From: Shewanella litorisediminis
GTDB lineage: Bacteria > Pseudomonadota > Gammaproteobacteria > Enterobacterales > Shewanellaceae
Assembly: GCF_016834455.1 (NCBI RefSeq)
Contig: NZ_CP069213.1
Span: 3,325,501 to 3,389,500 of the forward strand
Length of the DNA: 64,000 nucleotides
Direction of reading: 5' to 3'
Under the pieces are notes generated by a model. The model was not told where the DNA came from, did not search any database, and was given only the letters and a program-made list of their open reading frames with translations. Of this stretch, positions 36,404 through 45,179 are shown one piece after another (positions within the stretch are counted from its first letter, which is position 1; the number at the start of each line of letters is the position of its first letter). The position numbers and the translations under genes are program-made.

Positions 36404-37387
36404 ATGGACGAGAAAATACCCGTGTGCTGCTATCACGAAGATGAAGGATTTTCATGCTCGGAACCCGCAGGTCCCAGTGGTCTGTGTTACTGGCATGACC
36501 CCCGCATCACCAAAGATGGCCCTGACGACAAAGCCAAACTCGAAGCATATGCCCGCAAGGGCGGTATGCTCAGGGGCGTGCATCTCAAACGTGCCGAGCT
36601 TGCCGGTATCGACCTGGTAAAACACCACAGCAAAACCGGCTATGACATGAGCCATGCCGAACTGTACCGGGCTAATCTGAACGGCGCTCACATGTTTAAT
36701 CTCAATCTGGAAAGCGCCAGTTTGATGAAGGCCGATCTGCGGGAGGCCAATGTTCACTGCGCCAATCTGGTTAATACCAATTTGCTTGGTATAAAGTGGA
36801 TGGGCGCCAAAATTGAAAACATCAATACCGGCAAACTGCTCAAGCAAGAACGCATGGCCATGGAGGCCGAGCGGGTGGGTGAGATGGAAATTGCACTGGA
36901 TTATTTCGAGCAGGCAGAAGAAATTTACCGCGACCTGCGCAAGGCCGCCGAGCGCGAAGGCCTGTTCGCCATGGGCGGGCATTTTATTCAGCGCGAGCTG
37001 ACCATGCGCCGCCACCAGTTGCCCAAGTATTCCCGGGCCCGGCTGACCTCAAAGATAATCGACCTCTTCTGCGGCTATGGCGAATCCCCCGGGCGGGTTA
37101 TCGGCTTTTCCATGGTGCTCATTCTCATTTGCGCCATCTGTTATTTTTTCACTGGCCTGAGCTACGGCGGCAACATACATGTGTTCAGGCAAGAAAACAC
37201 CTTTATGATGAATTTTTACTTATTTTTTAACTGCATATATTACTCGGTTGTGACATTCACCACCCTGGGGTACGGCGACTTTACCCCCATAGGCTTTTCC
37301 CGCCTGATAGCCGCCATCGAAGCCTTCACCGGCAGCTTTACCATCGCCCTATTCGTGGTGGTATTCGTAAAGAAAATGACCCGCTGA
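36404..37387 (+). CDS. pentapeptide-repeat potassium channel
   Basis: A 327-residue fusion. Residues 1-60 contain a Cys/His-rich patch (CCYHEDEGFSCSE, LCYWHDP). Residues about 70-165 are pentapeptide repeats of the A(D/N)LxX type (AELYRANLNGAHMFNLNLES, LREANVHCANLVNTNL). A helical linker (EMEIALDYFEQAEEIYRDLR) leads to a two-helix pore at about 232-325 with filter TTLGYGD. A pore with a soluble regulatory N-terminus is expected in the inner membrane. ATG at 36404 is chosen; no strong ribosome site is seen, and a TTG at 36344 lacks one too. It stands between the prfB promoter region and a tandem-repeat array. Confidence 0.85.
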   Translation: MDEKIPVCCYHEDEGFSCSEPAGPSGLCYWHDPRITKDGPDDKAKLEAYARKGGMLRGVHLKRAELAGIDLVKHHSKTGYDMSHAELYRANLNGAHMFNLNLESASLMKADLREANVHCANLVNTNLLGIKWMGAKIENINTGKLLKQERMAMEAERVGEMEIALDYFEQAEEIYRDLRKAAEREGLFAMGGHFIQRELTMRRHQLPKYSRARLTSKIIDLFCGYGESPGRVIGFSMVLILICAICYFFTGLSYGGNIHVFRQENTFMMNFYLFFNCIYYSVVTFTTLGYGDFTPIGFSRLIAAIEAFTGSFTIALFVVVFVKKMTR

Positions 37388-37412
37388 GCAGCGCTGGAAA
37401 ACGCCGTTCCCT

Positions 37413-37482
37413 ATTCCCCATTCCCCATTCCCCATTCACCATTCCCCATTCCCCATTCCCCATTCACCATTCACAATTCCCC
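37413..37482 (+). repeat. ten-unit 7-bp tandem array with 28-bp higher-order period
   Basis: Units of ATTCCCC and ATTCACC follow each other without a break: three ATTCCCC and one ATTCACC, the same four again, then ATTCACA and ATTCCCC. This gives a 28-bp super-repeat. On the other strand the unit is GGGGAAT. It begins 26 bp after a stop codon and ends 15 bp before a terminator. Confidence 0.85.
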
Positions 37483-37496
37483 CATCCCCATTAAGC

Positions 37497-37523
37497 CAAA
37501 AGGCACCCGAAGGTGCCTTTTTC
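37497..37523. terminator. bidirectional terminator
   Basis: AAGGCACC (37500-37507) and GGTGCCTT (37512-37519) pair around CGAA; T run on the plus side, TTTT on the minus. It serves the channel and the convergent chemotaxis receptor. Confidence 0.82.
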
Positions 37524-37537
37524 ACGCTAACACACAA

Positions 37538-39214
37538 TCACACCTTGAACTGCCCCACCAGGGTGGCGAGCTGCGCTCCTTCGGTGGACACGGTGCGGCT
37601 GACAGAGCGCGCCTCCTGGCTGGAGGCCAGCAGGGCATTGACGATTTCCTGAATGGCATACACATTGCGGTTAATCTCTTCGGTCACAGAGCTTTGCTCG
37701 GTGGCCGCCGCCGCAATCTGGGTGCTCATATCATTAATGGCGGTAACGGCGCTGGTCACAGAACCCAGACTCTCTGAAATGGCCGTTGAAGCTTCCACCG
37801 AACGCTGACAACTGTGCTGGCTCTCTTCCATGGTCTTCACCGCCGATGACACCAATCGGTGCAGGTCGGTCAACATTTCATTGATTTCAAGCGTACTTGC
37901 CTGGGTTCGACTGGCAAGATTTCGCACCTCGTCGGCCACCACCGCAAAGCCCCTGCCCTGCTCACCGGCCCGCGCCGCCTCAATGGCCGCGTTCAGCGCC
38001 AGCAAGTTGGTTTGCTCGGCAATGCCGCCAATCACAGACAACACAGAATTGATTTTTTGCGACTGTTCACTTAACGACTGAATATTGGCCGCGGCATCGT
38101 TGACCTGTGACATCAGGTTCGAAATCTCCGTCAGCGAACTGTCAACACAGGCCTGGGCTTTCGCCACATCGCCGGTGGCGGCCTGGGTTGCCTCAGCCAC
38201 CTGAGTGGTATTTTGAGCTACCTCGGCGGCGGTGGACGACATCTCAGTGATGGCGGTGACCACCTGATCGGTCTCATTGTTGTGGCTGTTGAGCTGACTG
38301 GCCATCTCTGTGGTCTGGCGGTCTATATCAACGGCGGCCTGCTTTACCCGCCCCGTGGTATCGGCCACATCACGGATAATGCCCTGCAGCTTGTCCACAA
38401 ATTGGTTAAAGGCAGTACCGAGCTCGGCAATTTCATCCTCACCGCGAACGCTGAGGCGCGCCGTGAGATCCCCTTCCCCCCGGGCGATATCGTTGAGGCT
38501 GTCGACCATGGCTCGAATGGGTTTCACCATCCGATGGGCGGCACTCCAAATGGCTACCAGGGTGATAAAGGCCAGTACCAGCGACATCATAAAGATGGCC
38601 ACAGCCTTTTCCAACATGGCCTGACGCGCGCTCTGGGAGTAGGCTTCAACCGCGGCATCTATGTCGTCCAGATAAGCGCCTGTGCCCAAGAGCCAGTCTT
38701 TTCCGGGAATGGGTGCAGCATAACCGATTTTAACCACCAGCCCCTCGACCCCGGGCTTGGGATACACGTAGTTAAAAAAGCCGCCGCCGCGTTTGGCCGC
38801 ATCAATCAACCCCACCACTATCTTGGTTCCCTGGGGATCCGTCATACCAATCTGTGGCGTACCTTCCAATGCCGGGTTGGTGGCATGGAACACGTTCGCC
38901 CCCTGATAGTCGTAGATAAAGAAGTAGCCCGCACTGCCAAATCTCAGCGGCCGCAGGGCATCATTGATATTGCCGTTTTGCCCCAGGCTGACCTGATGGG
39001 CAACCACCGCCAGGGCAATCTGGGTAGCCTCCTGAAGCTGTTGTTGCCGCTCATTAACCAGCTTCTCCTGAAACAGCGCAACCGAGTCGTCCAGAGCCTG
39101 GCTCTCGACTTGCCAGGAATAGCTCATCACCGCAGTGAGGATCAGCACCAAAGGCACCATAGCCAAAAGCAAAAGTTTGTTTCTCAGACTGTAGTTAGAC
39201 ATGGATATGGACAT
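37538..39214 (-). CDS. methyl-accepting chemotaxis protein with Cache domain
   Basis: A 558-residue receptor: a first membrane helix at about 14-30 ([20 protein letters not shown]), a periplasmic single-Cache domain (about 40-190; [39 protein letters not shown]), a second helix ([20 protein letters not shown]), HAMP, then the signalling domain with the hairpin tip [20 protein letters not shown] and [17 protein letters not shown]. It binds small ligands outside and signals CheA/CheW. AAGGAG six bases before the ATG at 39214 fixes the start. No C-terminal CheR-docking pentapeptide is present. Confidence 0.95.
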   Translation of the reverse strand: MSISMSNYSLRNKLLLLAMVPLVLILTAVMSYSWQVESQALDDSVALFQEKLVNERQQQLQEATQIALAVVAHQVSLGQNGNINDALRPLRFGSAGYFFIYDYQGANVFHATNPALEGTPQIGMTDPQGTKIVVGLIDAAKRGGGFFNYVYPKPGVEGLVVKIGYAAPIPGKDWLLGTGAYLDDIDAAVEAYSQSARQAMLEKAVAIFMMSLVLAFITLVAIWSAAHRMVKPIRAMVDSLNDIARGEGDLTARLSVRGEDEIAELGTAFNQFVDKLQGIIRDVADTTGRVKQAAVDIDRQTTEMASQLNSHNNETDQVVTAITEMSSTAAEVAQNTTQVAEATQAATGDVAKAQACVDSSLTEISNLMSQVNDAAANIQSLSEQSQKINSVLSVIGGIAEQTNLLALNAAIEAARAGEQGRGFAVVADEVRNLASRTQASTLEINEMLTDLHRLVSSAVKTMEESQHSCQRSVEASTAISESLGSVTSAVTAINDMSTQIAAAATEQSSVTEEINRNVYAIQEIVNALLASSQEARSVSRTVSTEGAQLATLVGQFKV

Positions 39215-39343
39215 ATACCGCTCCTTCGATAAGCTCTCGGTGCCGGGATTTATATGTGTTGAGTATAGCCCTACAACTCGAGGCTGATAGTGGCGTGTTC
39301 AATACCCTGTTGTCAGCAGCGCAAGTAGGGAGTAAAGAACGGC

Positions 39344-39880
39344 TTATTGGCGGAAAAAGTCCACAAGGTGAGATAAGGCCGCCAGCACGTGCAGCGCCAA
39401 CAGCACCACAAAGCCGATGGCAAGGTCCTTGTGCCAGGCGCGCCAGCTCAAGGCCTCGGCGCTGCCTTCGGTGCAATACCACCCAAGCCCGGTCAGGGCA
39501 ACGGCCACCAAAAAGAGGGCACAAAGCCCTTCGAGTAAGCTGAAAAGCCCACTGCCACCGCCCTTGGGCAGCCTGGCCGAGGCCAGCGCTTTTATGTCCT
39601 GACGCAGGGCATCGCTGCCCCACAGCGGAAAAAACTGCCGCCAGCGCCCCTGCACCACACAGGAAATGAGCAGCAGCAAGGATATGGGCACCAGCAAGAG
39701 CCCCAGATACACATGCAGTAAATCCCATAAAGAGGCATTGTCCCTGAGCCTGCGTCCCAGCAATAAAAAAGGCGCTGTCAGCAGCACCGGCAGCACAGGA
39801 AGCAGCACCATCAGATGCAACCTGGGTTGCAGTTTCTGCCACACGCGTTGCAGGCCATTGCCCCCGGGGTTGCCATTCAT
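39344..39880 (-). CDS. cytochrome b561-like membrane protein linked to hemG
   Basis: A 178-residue protein with four strong hydrophobic helices and histidines placed at their ends: PRLHLMVLLPVLPVLL, LWDLLHVYLGLLLVPISLLL, LSWRAWHKDLAIGFVVLLAL, HVLAALSHLVDFF. This is the layout of di-heme cytochrome b561/b-type proteins that pass electrons to quinones. Its ATG overlaps the hemG stop by four bases, so the two are translated together, suggesting it carries electrons from HemG to the quinone pool (inference). Confidence 0.75.
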   Translation of the reverse strand: MNGNPGGNGLQRVWQKLQPRLHLMVLLPVLPVLLTAPFLLLGRRLRDNASLWDLLHVYLGLLLVPISLLLLISCVVQGRWRQFFPLWGSDALRQDIKALASARLPKGGGSGLFSLLEGLCALFLVAVALTGLGWYCTEGSAEALSWRAWHKDLAIGFVVLLALHVLAALSHLVDFFRQ

Positions 39881-40413
39881 CGGGATAAAATTTCCATAGA
39901 CGCTATCTCGCGGGAAAAGGTATCAACTTTGTGCCAATCGGTGTACTCCACCTTGGTATTGGGGTCGGTTGGTCCCTTGGTCAACCACATGATAAATCGA
40001 ATAATGTTTCGGTCCATGGCGCTATATCCCTGATAGTGCAGGTTGCCACCAAACACCTCCAGCAATTCCGGGCGCCAGGGGGATTTGGCTAAAAAGTCCT
40101 GCATATAAGGATTGGTGGCGGCGGTGTTCTTGGCTTGCTTGCGGGCCACCAGACTGACCGAAAAAAAGGCGCCGGCACGGCTTTGCAGCGCGTCCAGATT
40201 TTGCTCAATAAATTGGTACACGGCGCTGTTGTGCTTGCCATGGCGAATGCTGGCTCCCAGCACCACCTTATCGAACCCCTCCAGGCTGGGGGCTTGTTCC
40301 AGGGGCAGCAGTGTCACCTCGTGGTCAAAGCCGCGCATCACCTCGGCAATGCGATCGCAAATCTTGCGGGTTTGACCATGGACGGTAGAAAAAAGAATGA
40401 GAGTTTTGCTCAC
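39877..40413 (-). CDS. hemG: menaquinone-dependent protoporphyrinogen oxidase (HemG)
   Basis: A 178-residue flavodoxin-like protein. SKTLILFSTVHGQTRKICDR is the FMN phosphate loop, VVLGASIRHGKHNSAVYQFI follows, and a long insert (MQDFLAKSPWRPELLEVFGG, NLHYQGYSAMDRNIIRFIMW) matches HemG rather than a simple flavodoxin. HemG oxidises protoporphyrinogen IX to protoporphyrin IX in heme synthesis and donates electrons to menaquinone. GTG start at 40413 with AGG upstream. It overlaps a cytochrome b-like gene. Confidence 0.93.
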   Translation of the reverse strand: MSKTLILFSTVHGQTRKICDRIAEVMRGFDHEVTLLPLEQAPSLEGFDKVVLGASIRHGKHNSAVYQFIEQNLDALQSRAGAFFSVSLVARKQAKNTAATNPYMQDFLAKSPWRPELLEVFGGNLHYQGYSAMDRNIIRFIMWLTKGPTDPNTKVEYTDWHKVDTFSREIASMEILSR

Positions 40414-40612
40414 GGTTTACCTGCCATTGTTGCTCGGGCTTTAGGCGATGATAGGCCAAAGTGCATGATTTTTTATTGAATTGGATCACGGGCTATGGGA
40501 ACTCTACTGACCCGGATGCTTAAATTCCAACTGCCTCACATTTGTGCCTTCGCGGGCTACTTCAAAAGTTGCTTAATTTGGCCGGTAGCCAAATGGGGTG
40601 CCAGGGTTTAAC

Positions 40613-41842
40613 ATGCCAAAATCTTCTGTTATCACCGGTATTAACATGCTTTCAGGGAGTGAGGGGCAACAGGCCCAGCGGCTGCTGCTTTGGATGACAT
40701 TTATTATGTCCATGGTGTTTGCCGTGTGGCAGGCACTGCTGAACAACTTTGTTATCGAGCGTGCCCATTTCAGCGGTGCCGAAATCGGCATGCTGCAAAG
40801 CCTGAGGGAGGTCCCCGGATTTCTCGCCTTTACCGCCATCTTTGTGCTGCTGATTATCCGTGAGCAGTCCTTTGCCCTCCTATCCTTGCTGGTGCTCAGC
40901 CTGGGGGTCGCCATCACAGGCTTTTTGCCAACGGTGATGGGCCTCTATTTCACCACTGTGCTGATGTCGGTGGGATTTCACTACTACGAGACCCTCAACC
41001 AATCCCTCACCCTGCAATGGGTCGATAAGGAACAGACCGCCGGCTTTATGGGTAAGGCGCTGTCGTGGAAGGCCGCCGCGGCCCTTGGGGGTTATGGCAG
41101 CATCTGGCTGCTGATGACGGTATTCAAGCTCGATTATGTGTGGATGTATGCCTTTGTGGGTGGTCTGGGCTGCCTGATGACCCTGGCGCTGTGGCATTAC
41201 TTTCCCCGTTTCGACACCGGTGAAGTGCAGCACAAGAAGGTCATACTGCGCCGCCGCTACTGGCTCTACTATTTACTGACCTTTTTCTCCGGCGCCAGAC
41301 GGCAAATCTTCGTGGTGTTTGCCGGCTTTATGATGGTGGAGAAATTCCATTACAGCGTCAGCGAAATTACCGCGCTGTTTTTGGTTAACTATGTCATCAA
41401 CCTGCTGTTTGCCCCCGCTATCGGCCGCCTGATTGGCCGTATCGGCGAGCGCAATGCCCTGTGCCTTGAGTATGTTGGCCTGATTGGGGTATTCGTGAGC
41501 TACGCCATGGTGGAAAGCGCCCACTTTGCCGCGGCCCTGTATGTGATTGACCATTTGCTGTTTGCCATGGCCATCGCCATGAAAACCTATTTCCAGAAGA
41601 TTGCTGACCGGCCGGATATCGCCGCCAGTATGTCGGTGAGCTTTACCATCAACCACATTGCTGCCGTGGTGATCCCGGTACTGCTGGGCTATCTGTGGCT
41701 TGAGTCCAATGCGGCGGTATTTTATATCGGTGCCGCCATGGCCGTATGCTCCCTGCTGCTGTCGCTGAACGTGCCAAGGCACCCAGCCCCCGGCAACGAA
41801 GTCCTGTTTCCGGCCAAGGCCCTGGCGCCCCGCACCGAGTAA
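40613..41842 (+). CDS. major facilitator superfamily transporter
   Basis: A 409-residue inner-membrane protein with about 12 helices (LLLWMTFIMSMVFAVWQALL, EVPGFLAFTAIFVLLIIREQ, LYVIDHLLFAMAIAMKTYFQ). It has no recognised substrate motif. The loop after helix 2 lacks the classical GxxxDRxGRR, but FAPAIGRLIGRIGERNALCL resembles the equivalent motif after helix 8. ATG at 40613 has AGGG seven bases upstream; the upstream GTG at 40598 would add five residues. The next 397 bp hold a tandem array and no gene. Confidence 0.85.
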   Translation: MPKSSVITGINMLSGSEGQQAQRLLLWMTFIMSMVFAVWQALLNNFVIERAHFSGAEIGMLQSLREVPGFLAFTAIFVLLIIREQSFALLSLLVLSLGVAITGFLPTVMGLYFTTVLMSVGFHYYETLNQSLTLQWVDKEQTAGFMGKALSWKAAAALGGYGSIWLLMTVFKLDYVWMYAFVGGLGCLMTLALWHYFPRFDTGEVQHKKVILRRRYWLYYLLTFFSGARRQIFVVFAGFMMVEKFHYSVSEITALFLVNYVINLLFAPAIGRLIGRIGERNALCLEYVGLIGVFVSYAMVESAHFAAALYVIDHLLFAMAIAMKTYFQKIADRPDIAASMSVSFTINHIAAVVIPVLLGYLWLESNAAVFYIGAAMAVCSLLLSLNVPRHPAPGNEVLFPAKALAPRTE

Positions 41843-41883
41843 CGGGGGGCGGGAATCGGGAATTGGGCATCAGGAATTGGGAG

Positions 41884-42002
41884 TCGGGAGTCGGGCGTCG
41901 GGAGTCGGGAGTCGGGAGTCGGGCGTCGGGCGTCGGGCGTCGGGCGTCGGGCGTCGGGCGTCGGGCGTCGGGCGTCGGGCGTCGGGCGTCGGGCGTCGGG
42001 CG
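41884..42002 (+). repeat. seventeen-unit 7-bp tandem array, TCGGGAG/TCGGGCG
   Basis: Exactly 17 head-to-tail 7-bp units fill 119 bp: three or four TCGGGAG mixed with TCGGGCG on the left, then eleven or so uninterrupted TCGGGCG. Degenerate forms (GGGAATC, GGGCATC, GGAATT) extend left to about 41848, six bases after the transporter stop. Rightwards, GCGTAGCAAGAGTCGAG is repeated twice (42000 and 42031). The rest of the gap to 42239 shows no gene. Confidence 0.88.
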
Positions 42003-42239
42003 TAGCAAGAGTCGAGAATAGAGAGCCGGGCGTAGCAAGAGTCGAGTACCCAAAGCCAGTAATAGCGCCGATTAACAAGCGCCGAGTAAAAGCGCACTGG
42101 CGCGAAAGCCGCAACTGACAGAGGCCGGGCCTGAGTGCGCAATCGAACCCGGCCTATGACAATCAAGCGCAGCCCACTACAATAAAGAGCAACCTATAAC
42201 AATAAAGAGCAGCCAAGCTCAGAATGCAGAGACGAGCCC

Positions 42240-43097
42240 ATGAGTAACACCGACAACGAGCCAGAATTCAGCCTGACCGCAACCAGCAACCCGAGCAGCA
42301 GCCAGAGCGATAACTCCGCCAGGCGCAAGGCGTTGCTGCTGGGTCGCATACTGGGGCTTGCCAGTGAAGAGGGCTATCGCCCCTCCAATGCGTCGGTGGC
42401 AGAGCGCGCAGCGCACCGGGCGCGCAAGATGGCGGCACAGCATCAGGCCAACGTGGAGTCTATCTATACCCTGGCGCTCAAGTATACGCCATCGGACATG
42501 GTGGGCGCCGATCCCGACCCTGACTGGCTGTATCAGTTTTTTCAGATGGCGGAGCAAATCCATAACCGCCGCATGCAGGAGCTGTGGGCCCGCATATTGG
42601 CCAAAGAGCTGACCGAACCCGGCAACTTCAGCTTGAGAACCTTGGAAACCTTAAGGCGCCTCACCTGGCGCGAGGCCCAAACTCTGGAGAAAGCGCTCAC
42701 CGTTGCGGTGCGCGTTGGCAGCGACGACAGGCTGAAAATCCTCTCCGGCTACCGGGTCACCGGCGGTATCGGCCAGCTGTTTCGAAAATCCTCCTCTGTT
42801 ACCCTGCCCCTGTCCCAATTCGGCCTGCCCTACTCGGCGCTGGTCACCCTGATGGACCTTGGCATACTTCACAGCACCGAATTTGAAACCGGCGAACTGG
42901 AGCCCAAACGCAGCTTCGCGCTGATGCTGCCCAAGACCGAGCTTAAGCTCACCCCACGCCACGGCCACCTGCTGCTTTCCTACTACCGTTTTTCCACCGT
43001 GGGGGATGAACTCGCCCATCTGGTACGCCCCCATGGGGAGTCAAACTTCGGCCCCATCCTGAAAGGCATATTGGCCAAGGATTTTGACGTAAGCTGA
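42240..43097 (+). CDS. DUF2806/TIGR03899-like cytoplasmic protein
   Basis: A 285-residue protein with no signal or membrane helix. The N-terminal 35 residues are Asn/Ser-rich and disordered. The core QIHNRRMQELWARILAKELT, EPGNFSLRTLETLRRLTWRE, AQTLEKALTVAVRV matches the DUF2806/TIGR03899 type found in Shewanella and Vibrio, sometimes near abortive-infection genes; its role is unknown. The ATG at 42240 directly follows a repeat-filled gap. A DUF2986 microprotein follows 176 bp later. Confidence 0.75.
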   Translation: MSNTDNEPEFSLTATSNPSSSQSDNSARRKALLLGRILGLASEEGYRPSNASVAERAAHRARKMAAQHQANVESIYTLALKYTPSDMVGADPDPDWLYQFFQMAEQIHNRRMQELWARILAKELTEPGNFSLRTLETLRRLTWREAQTLEKALTVAVRVGSDDRLKILSGYRVTGGIGQLFRKSSSVTLPLSQFGLPYSALVTLMDLGILHSTEFETGELEPKRSFALMLPKTELKLTPRHGHLLLSYYRFSTVGDELAHLVRPHGESNFGPILKGILAKDFDVS

Positions 43098-43273
43098 ATT
43101 GGCAGCTTAGACACCAGCCAACCCAGGCGCGGCTGTCGCCTCTCAGGTGCCGCGGACTGGGCATCACCGGACATACCGAGGCGTTTAACCCGCTTTCAAT
43201 TGCTGCTATAGTGCGCCGTCTTTTTACACAGCCCAGCTTGAGCAGCCACAGAGCCGCCACCCATTAGCCGCCT

Positions 43274-43453
43274 ATGAACAGAAAGAAGAAAATCAATCAG
43301 ACCCTGATTGCCAAAGACAAAAAGAAGAAAGCCAAGCTCCACGGCAGCAATAAACCCAAGTACGTTTCCAAAGCAGAACGGGAGCGATTGGAGCTGCTGG
43401 CAGCAGAGGGAACTGTTGTGTCGGCTGACAGTGTCGCAAGTCCCACTGAGTGA
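43274..43453 (+). CDS. DUF2986 family microprotein
   Basis: A 59-residue, very basic protein, MNRKKKINQTLIAKDKKKKA then KLHGSNKPKYVSKAERERLE and LLAAEGTVVSADSVASPTE. The N-terminal half, with K-K-K-x(N/H)-x-K-x-x-x-S-N-K-P-K-Y, is the DUF2986 signature of short proteins confined to Shewanella, Vibrio and relatives. A ribosome or nucleic-acid association is plausible from charge alone. The ATG has no strong ribosome site. It marks the left edge of the acquired patch. Confidence 0.8.
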   Translation: MNRKKKINQTLIAKDKKKKAKLHGSNKPKYVSKAERERLELLAAEGTVVSADSVASPTE

Positions 43454-43525
43454 TTACGCACACTAGCAACAAGCGTCGATTGGTTGAATAAAGCCAAGTT
43501 GCACTTAGCAGAGCTTCGCTAATTT

Positions 43526-43845
43526 GTCGCTTTGCAAGCGACTGAAATCGAAGCCTTCCAGGCTTCACCCGGCCAAGAGGGGATCTACAGCAATCCCCTC
43601 TTGGATCTCCCATGCCGCCCCGACGAAGCCGAGCACTTTGGCCTTATGGGCTGAAAACGGCTACCGCGACCAACTCGCTCCCAGCTCGACGGTCACTGCC
43701 TCAGCATCCCATGCCTCAGCTTACCCGTTTCACTCAGCCCAACACCCAAAGCGGCTTCGATGGGGAGGGCTAGTGCAAATCCGCAAGCACCGAAGTATTT
43801 CTGCCCCGAATTATTAATAGTAGAAAGTATTTAGGGTGTCCTGAC
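43526..43845. repeat. hairpin-rich intergenic repeat, copy 2 (left of HEPN-like gene)
   Basis: The gap after the DUF2986 gene has no gene but three consecutive hairpins: GTCGCTTtgcAAGCGAC (43526-43542, identical to 4634), GAAGCCttccaGGCTTC (43550-43566), and an 11-bp stem CAAGAGGGGAT/ATCCCCTCTTG (43574-43603). CCCATGCCTCA (43708) and GGTGTCCTGACT (about 43834) again match copy 1. The order of shared words is the same as at 4634-4880. Confidence 0.62.
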
Positions 43846-43856
43846 TGTATAAATAG

Positions 43857-45087
43857 TTATTCAGCACAATGTTTATCTATTAAAAAAATTAACCAGTTAC
43901 AGATAGAAAATCTAAGTAACTTCTTGCACTCTCGAAAGTTATGTTCTCTAGTCCACTTAATTGGATCATTAAACCTGATCGTTGATAGTCGTTCATATTG
44001 ATATTCTCCACCAGCAAACCTACCTGCATGAAAGAAAGATGATCTAACACTGCCATGCATAAAATCAATAAGATGGTCAATCTTTCCTTGAGGTTGCGAA
44101 TAGTACCGAACAAAGCTCCCAAAGTTACTAAGTTCATCACTTTCACAATCAGAAAGAGCATCAACGGCAGCTACCATATATGATAGCTGAACAGTTGGAG
44201 AATAACGACCTGAGGTAAGTGACAACTGGTATAACAGACAGCAGGAATCAAATGCAGTCCTGACGCGATCTTCACATTTATCCAAAGCCCTGAAAACCTT
44301 TCTAGCTTGTTGAGGAAACTTAATTGTTCCTCCCACAGATAGGAAAGTTTTGAAAATATTTTCATCAAACTTACCTAAGTTATGTAGTTCATTTTTCTTT
44401 GGCATTTTAGTCCTTGCATAAAAATGCCCATAAAATCCTGTTGTTCTGAGTTCACTTTTATCTAACGGATTATCTGCAAGAAACCACCGATGCTCTTGCA
44501 ATGGTCTATAAGCTCCCAAATTTAACAGTAACGATAGTCGTGCAGCATGCCTCTCCGCAATTACCAATCCACGAGCATCCGCATCTAATTCATCAATTGC
44601 ATCCAACTCAAATTCCACTGAAAAAAACCGTTCAACATCAATCATAATTTCATTACAACTTTCAGTTCGAACAGGAGCTATTCTTACATTTTTTATCCAG
44701 TATTCCCCATCTAACGCTGCACCAAAGTATGCAAAAAGGAAAACCCTGTAATATTTCCTTTTTTTATCACCAAGTGCATTAATCAGTGAAGAATTTATAA
44801 CGCTATCCAGCCAAGAGTTTACCCTTTCACTATCTATGCATGAGTATCTTAATTCCTTAAGCTCTCCATCTTCAGAACTGACAATCTGAATAAAAACATT
44901 ACCGACTTCCTCTTCTAAATGTATCTCAATTCTCGTAGAGTTAACGAAGTCATCACCAATGAATTCGGCACAACCATAAGTTCTAGATGATTTCTCTTTA
45001 AGCAAAGAATCAAGATGTGAAATAAATAAATTCTTTTTTTTGCTCATCATCAATATGAGAAATATCTAATTTTTTATAAATATCCAT
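43857..45087 (-). CDS. HEPN-like protein with N-terminal frame interruption at an A8 tract
   Basis: The long frame (stop 43857) encodes about 396 residues from ATG 45047/45050, but those ATGs have no ribosome site. ATG at 45087 has AAGGA with eight-base spacing and reads MDIYKKLDISHIDDEQKK in another frame that stops at 45010. Deleting one A from the A8 tract at 45034-45041 joins the two (QKKNLFISHLDSLL). The C-terminal part has a HEPN-type R-x4-H (VRSSFFHAGR) after YMVAAVDALSD, as in ApeA/HEPN domains. The gene is AT-rich and lies between copies of a repeat family, indicating transfer. Function, possibly RNase or defence, is inference only. Confidence 0.6.
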
Positions 45088-45179
45088 ATCCAAATTCCTT
45101 AGCTTTCTGAGAGCTATTTAAATCAGAAATAACTTTAAAATTATAATATCGTTATACTACATAAGTCTGTGAATTCCAT

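Noticed and set aside
41884..42002. CRISPR array
   Set aside because: Units are 7 bp with no spacers and no cas genes; it is a simple tandem repeat.
41722..42166. Open frames with Arg-Arg-Pro-Thr-Pro-Asp-Ala repeats
   Set aside because: These are translations of the heptamer array in several frames, with no ribosome sites.
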